Assembly: GCA_047616325.1 (NCBI GenBank)
Contig: JBLHGN010000038.1
Location: 1-18,944, forward strand
DNA length: 18,944 nt
Direction: 5' to 3'
Origin: JBLHGN01 sp047616325
GTDB taxonomy: Bacteria > Pseudomonadota > Gammaproteobacteria > Pseudomonadales > Cellvibrionaceae
Shown: positions 15,384 to 18,944 of the stretch, one piece after another
Layout: each line of letters begins with the position of its first letter
How positions within the stretch are numbered: the first letter of the stretch is position 1
Position numbers and translations under genes: made by a program
Notes under the pieces: generated by a model
Databases searched by the model: none
What the model was told of the DNA's origin: nothing
The model's input: the letters and a program-made list of their open reading frames with translations, nothing else

Positions 15384-15425
15384 GTCGAGCATCTAGTATT
15401 GCGATATACACGTACAATGCTCGAC
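15384..15425. repeat. 9-bp inverted repeat upstream of map
   Basis: Perfect arms GTCGAGCAT (15384-15392) and ATGCTCGAC (15417-15425) separated by 24 bases. It could be a stem-loop in a long map leader or a split operator for a dimeric regulator. No family assigned. Confidence 0.6.
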
Positions 15426-15451
15426 AGACAGATCTACATATAGATGGGGCA

Positions 15452-15470
15452 CTTCTCTGCATTAGAGAAG
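15452..15470. repeat. 7-bp hairpin upstream of map
   Basis: Perfect arms CTTCTCT (15452-15458) and AGAGAAG (15464-15470) around loop GCATT. No U tract follows on either strand, so it is not an intrinsic terminator. Function unknown. Confidence 0.55.
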
Positions 15471-15598
15471 GGACTAAGTTGCAAAATACTACGGCCTGCA
15501 AACACGCCGACCAAATGCCGCAGCCGCATAAAGCAACTAAAATACAGTATGCGAACAAAACAACCTTAGCCGAAGCGATCAGATTTTCCTTATCCGCC

Positions 15599-15629
15599 GG
15601 CTTGCCCCTAGGGCGCAGACCCACAAGCC
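15599..15629 (+). other. Hairpin next to the map ribosome-binding site
   Basis: Arms GGCTTG (15599-15604) and CAAGCC (15624-15629) enclose the palindrome CCCTAGGG (15606-15613). It ends six bases before the GAGGAA ribosome-binding site of map (15635-15640), where it could affect translation. Stem is short; the role is inferred. Confidence 0.4.
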
Positions 15630-15650
15630 AAACCGAGGAACATTGCCACA

Positions 15651-16421
15651 ATGCCAGTCACTATAAAAACCCCAGCAGAAGTAGAAAAAATGCGCGTCTC
15701 CGGCCGATTGGCGGCGGAGGTGCTGGAGATGATAGAGATACATGTGGTGCCAGGCGTAAGCACCGCAGAGCTAGACCGCATCTGCCACCGATACATTACC
15801 GAATCTCAGCATGCTATTCCTGCACCACTTAACTACAAAGGCTTCCCAAAATCCATCTGCACGTCGGTAAATCAGGTGATTTGCCACGGCATACCCTCCG
15901 AAAAGAAAATTCTCAAAGCGGGCGATATCATCAACATTGACATCACCGTAATATTTGACGACTTTCACGGGGACACAAGCAAGATGTTCTTTGTGGGCGA
16001 GGTTGCGTCTCACGCACATAGACTGGTAAAGGTCACCCAGGAATGCCTATACAAAGGTATTGAACTGGTAAAACCTGGGGCCCGCCTTGGCGATATTGGT
16101 CACGTCATTCAAGCTCACGCAGAGAAAAATCATTACTCAGTGGTAAGGGAGTATTGCGGACACGGCATTGGCAAGGTTTTTCATGAAGATCCTCAGGTAT
16201 TGCACTACGGGGCGAAAAACACCGGCATGGTGCTTCAAGAAGGCATGACCTTCACCATTGAGCCCATGATTAATGCAGGCAAACAGCACACAAAACTAAA
16301 AAGCGATCAGTGGACGGTTGAAACAAAAGACGGTCGCCTGTCGGCGCAATGGGAGCACACGCTGGCGGTAACTGCTGACGGGGTAGAGGTGTTAACCGCA
16401 CGCAAAGAGGAGTCCTTCTAA
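15651..16421 (+). CDS. map: Methionine aminopeptidase, type I
   Basis: Cytosolic metalloenzyme that removes the initiator Met from nascent proteins when the second residue is small. The pita-bread fold's five metal ligands are all present at E. coli numbering: D97, D108, H171, E204 and E235. The substrate-binding H79 is in ICHG. Length is 256 residues, near E. coli's 264, with no N-terminal extension, so it is the short type Ia form. ATG start with GAGGAA about 10 bases upstream. It diverges from rpsB, the conserved gammaproteobacterial arrangement, and is followed after three bases by glnD, with which it is probably co-transcribed. Confidence 0.98.
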   Translation: MPVTIKTPAEVEKMRVSGRLAAEVLEMIEIHVVPGVSTAELDRICHRYITESQHAIPAPLNYKGFPKSICTSVNQVICHGIPSEKKILKAGDIINIDITVIFDDFHGDTSKMFFVGEVASHAHRLVKVTQECLYKGIELVKPGARLGDIGHVIQAHAEKNHYSVVREYCGHGIGKVFHEDPQVLHYGAKNTGMVLQEGMTFTIEPMINAGKQHTKLKSDQWTVETKDGRLSAQWEHTLAVTADGVEVLTARKEESF

Positions 16422-16424
16422 GCG

Positions 16425-18944
16425 ATGCAAATTGAAATGCAACCAGAATACACATGCCAACCCCTCTGCTTCAAACAGGAGTTATTTCGCAATAACCTGC
16501 TGAACAATCCGAGGATCACTACTTTCAAAGATGCTATAGCAGGTGTGAGTACGCACTTGTCCCATCGTTTTTACGAAGACGAGGACATTCGCTTTCTTGT
16601 CCGGGAGCGCTCAGCGTTCATTGACTTAATTCTTCACTATGCATGGCACGGATTTAAGTGGGATGACGATATTGCCCTGATCGCAGTTGGCGGTTACGGC
16701 CGCGGGGAGCTACATCCCCATTCCGATATCGATATCTTAATTTTACTTCACAACAAGGCAGGGAAAAAATATAACGAGCAGCTACAACAACTGGTGACCT
16801 TTTTTTGGGACATTGGCCTGGACGTAGGCAGCAGCGTTAGAACGGTTAAGGAATGCACTGCATTGGCAAAAAATGATATATCTGTGGCCACCAACATCAT
16901 CGAATCGCGCACAATTGCAGGCAACACCAATCTACTAGGTGAACTTACAGCTCTTACTTCACCCAAAAAAATGTGGTCGGCTAACGCCTTCTACGAAGCA
17001 AAATGTGAAGAGCAGAAAGTTCGTCACGCGAAACATCTCGATACCGAGAGCAACCTCGAACCCAACGTTAAAAATTCACCCGGCGGCCTACGAGACATTC
17101 AAACGATAAACTGGGTGGCAAAACGGTATTTTGGCGTTACCACTTTGCGACAACTGGAAGGCAAGGGGTTTTTTACTGATCACGAATTTGCCATTTTAAG
17201 GTCCGGCGAAGAATATTTATGGAAGGTACGCTACGGTCTCCACCTTTTAGCTGGTCGAGCGGACGAACGTCTGCTCTTTCAGCACCAGCGAGAACTCGCT
17301 GCAGTGTTTGGCTATCAAGATTCCGACAAGGGCATGGCGGTAGAGCAATTTATGCGCCATTACTATCGAGCAGCACTCGCCATAAGAGAGCTCAACGATG
17401 TATTACTACACTACTTAGCCGAAACCATAGTCAACCCCAAACAAAAGAATAAAACAACACTGATAAACGAGCGCTTTCGACTTAATAACGGCTTTATAGA
17501 GGTCACGCGTAAATCTATATTCGACGATTTCCCAAGCGCCCTACTGGAAATTTTTGTACTCATGGGCAATAACCCCAGTATCAAAGGGGTAAGAGCCTCA
17601 ACTATCCGACTAATACGTGATAAACGCTGGTTAGTCGACAAAGACTTTCGCAAGAACCCTGAAAACAAAAAGATGTTTCTGGCTATCTTTTCTATCGAAT
17701 ATGGCTTGGTTACCCAACTTACCCGCATGAAACGCTATGGCATATTGGGCCGCTACCTACCCGCCTTTGGAAAAATAACAGGGCAAATGCAGCACGATCT
17801 TTTTCACCGATATACCGTCGATGCGCACACGCTGCTGGTAATTGAAAACATGCGCCGCTTTTCTCTGCCTGGGCAAGAAAAGATGTTTCCTGTGGCCGCA
17901 CACGTAATGAATCACCTGCCAAGACCAGAGCTATTATACATTGCCGGACTATTTCACGACATTGGCAAGGGTCGAGGGGGAGATCATTCCGTATTGGGTG
18001 CCACTGATGCGCAAAAGTTTTGTGAAGAGCACGAAATGAGTGCGCGCGAAGCTCGTCTGGTAAAGTGGTTAGTGGAGAAACATTTGCTGATGTCCTACGT
18101 TTCACAAAAACAAGACATTTCTGACCCAGAAATCATTCACAACTTTGCCCTGCAGATGGGCGATCAAATGCATCTCGATTATTTATACGCCCTCACCGTA
18201 GCCGACATGTGCGGAACTAACCCAGAAATATGGAATGCCTGGCGCGCCAGCCTGATGCGCCAACTCTACACAGAAACAAAAAGGGCTTTGCGACGTGGAC
18301 TCGAAAATACAGTTGACCTGCACGAAGTGGTTGAAGAAAAACAACGTCTGGCCATTCTAAAGCTGGCAGACAAAAATATAAGCGAAGATGATGCCAATGA
18401 AATCTGGCGCGACATGGGGGACGAATATTTTATTCGCGAAAACCATCTCGATATAGCCTGGCAAACAGAGGAAATATTTAATCATCGTGGCGAAGAACCA
18501 CTTATAATCATTAGAGAAACCCCGTTCTCAATGTTTAAGGACGCCACCGAAATATTTATTCGAATCAAAGATGCTCACCATGTATTTGTAGCTGCCGCCA
18601 CATGCTTGGCGCGACAGAATCTTAACATTCAAGATGCGCGCATCTATTCCTCGGCTTCGGGCTATACCATCGATACATTTTATGTGGCAGATGAAAACTA
18701 CAACACCCTCAACGACCAGCCCGAACGCTTTGAAAAAATATCTAAAGCGCTAAAGAAAGAGCTCAAGCTGATCGGACGTTATTCAGAAATATCATCACGT
18801 AGAACACCGCGACAACTAAAACAATTCCGCATTCCGACACGAACACGCTTAAGCAATGACATTACACGCGGTTTTACAGTTCTGGAAGTTATAAGCCCAG
18901 ACAGGCACGGCTTACTTGCAACTATCGCACAAATTTTTATGCAG
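16425..18944 (+). CDS. glnD: [Protein-PII] uridylyltransferase GlnD, 3' end missing
   Basis: Bifunctional nitrogen sensor: uridylylates PII (GlnB/GlnK) when glutamine is low and removes UMP when it is high. The N-terminal nucleotidyltransferase domain has VGGYGRGELHPHSDIDIL (GG 89-90, metal-binding D101 and D103). A PII-uridylyltransferase helical domain follows with NVKNSPGGLRDIQ. The HD hydrolase domain has LFHDIGKGRGGDHS (H511, D512). The first ACT domain spans about 705-785. The second ACT begins at about 816 (FTVLEVISPDRHGLLATIAQ) and is cut by the window end. The frame is open for all 840 codons, without frameshift; about 50 residues are missing compared with E. coli (890). ATG three bases after the map stop, with AGGAG somewhat far (about 12 bases) upstream. 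Confidence 0.97.
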   Translation, partial: MQIEMQPEYTCQPLCFKQELFRNNLLNNPRITTFKDAIAGVSTHLSHRFYEDEDIRFLVRERSAFIDLILHYAWHGFKWDDDIALIAVGGYGRGELHPHSDIDILILLHNKAGKKYNEQLQQLVTFFWDIGLDVGSSVRTVKECTALAKNDISVATNIIESRTIAGNTNLLGELTALTSPKKMWSANAFYEAKCEEQKVRHAKHLDTESNLEPNVKNSPGGLRDIQTINWVAKRYFGVTTLRQLEGKGFFTDHEFAILRSGEEYLWKVRYGLHLLAGRADERLLFQHQRELAAVFGYQDSDKGMAVEQFMRHYYRAALAIRELNDVLLHYLAETIVNPKQKNKTTLINERFRLNNGFIEVTRKSIFDDFPSALLEIFVLMGNNPSIKGVRASTIRLIRDKRWLVDKDFRKNPENKKMFLAIFSIEYGLVTQLTRMKRYGILGRYLPAFGKITGQMQHDLFHRYTVDAHTLLVIENMRRFSLPGQEKMFPVAAHVMNHLPRPELLYIAGLFHDIGKGRGGDHSVLGATDAQKFCEEHEMSAREARLVKWLVEKHLLMSYVSQKQDISDPEIIHNFALQMGDQMHLDYLYALTVADMCGTNPEIWNAWRASLMRQLYTETKRALRRGLENTVDLHEVVEEKQRLAILKLADKNISEDDANEIWRDMGDEYFIRENHLDIAWQTEEIFNHRGEEPLIIIRETPFSMFKDATEIFIRIKDAHHVFVAAATCLARQNLNIQDARIYSSASGYTIDTFYVADENYNTLNDQPERFEKISKALKKELKLIGRYSEISSRRTPRQLKQFRIPTRTRLSNDITRGFTVLEVISPDRHGLLATIAQIFMQ

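Larger units (their letters stand above)
15297..15650. other. Divergent rpsB-map control region
   Basis: A gene-free stretch of 354 bases between the rpsB promoter and map. It should contain the map promoter, but I found no convincing -35/-10 pair. It holds three notable inverted repeats: 9 bp at 15384-15425, 7 bp at 15452-15470 and 6 bp at 15599-15629, plus a small AT palindrome at 15301-15314. Reading frames here, including a 96-codon minus-strand one, show no family features. Confidence 0.55.

Noticed and set aside
15361..15651. 96-codon minus-strand frame between rpsB and map
   Set aside because: It is Cys- and Arg-rich without domain features, has no ribosome-binding site, and is interrupted by the inverted repeats of the control region. 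Probably chance.
17719..18105. 128-codon minus-strand frame opposite glnD
   Set aside because: Lies antisense to the HD domain of GlnD, which is intact and in frame.
1..18944. A novel defence, mobile or biosynthetic system
   Set aside because: Every substantial frame outside the shadows belongs to a known core gene in its expected order; no foreign genes, integrase, transposase or spaced repeat arrays were seen.

Overview
This window is a chromosomal housekeeping block of a Gammaproteobacterium. It holds the classic run rpsB-tsf-pyrH-frr-uppS-cdsA-dxr-rseP-bamA-skp-lpxD-fabZ-lpxA-lpxB-rnhB on the minus strand, and map-glnD diverging on the plus strand. Gene order, protein sizes and active-site motifs all match the E. 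coli/Pseudomonas arrangement. The moderate GC content, long BamA loops and Pseudomonas-like BamA and LpxA sequences suggest a marine gammaproteobacterium, possibly near Cellvibrionales. That taxonomic guess is low confidence. I see no tRNA or rRNA gene, insertion sequence, phage, CRISPR array or defence module.

Layout by region (minus-strand transcription runs right to left). Positions 1-154 hold no recognisable gene. Positions 155-13168 are thirteen tightly packed minus-strand genes: pyrH and frr (UMP kinase, ribosome recycling), uppS, cdsA and dxr (undecaprenyl carrier, CDP-diacylglycerol, isoprenoid precursors), rseP, bamA and skp (envelope-stress protease, outer-membrane protein insertion, periplasmic chaperone), lpxD, fabZ, lpxA and lpxB (lipid A synthesis plus a fatty-acid dehydratase), and rnhB. 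Positions 13214-13242 are a strong hairpin terminator separating this cluster from tsf. Positions 13271-15062 are tsf and rpsB, with a weaker hairpin between them. Positions 15063-15650 are a gene-free divergent control region. It contains an extended -10 promoter with a GC-rich discriminator for rpsB, a structured rpsB leader and several unexplained inverted repeats on the map side. Positions 15651-18944 are map and glnD; glnD is cut by the window end after 840 codons.

The genes form a growth-coupled envelope and translation superoperon. Translation factors are made next to the enzymes that build the lipid carrier, phospholipid head-group precursor, lipid A and the machinery that inserts outer-membrane proteins. 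I find no undescribed multigene system. The points worth a second look lie in the detail: an EF-hand-like loop in the BamA surface loop, a Met at the LpxA acyl-ruler position, a bamA gene with no ATG or GTG start available, a pseudoknot-capable rpsB leader, and small RNA structures at gene junctions.
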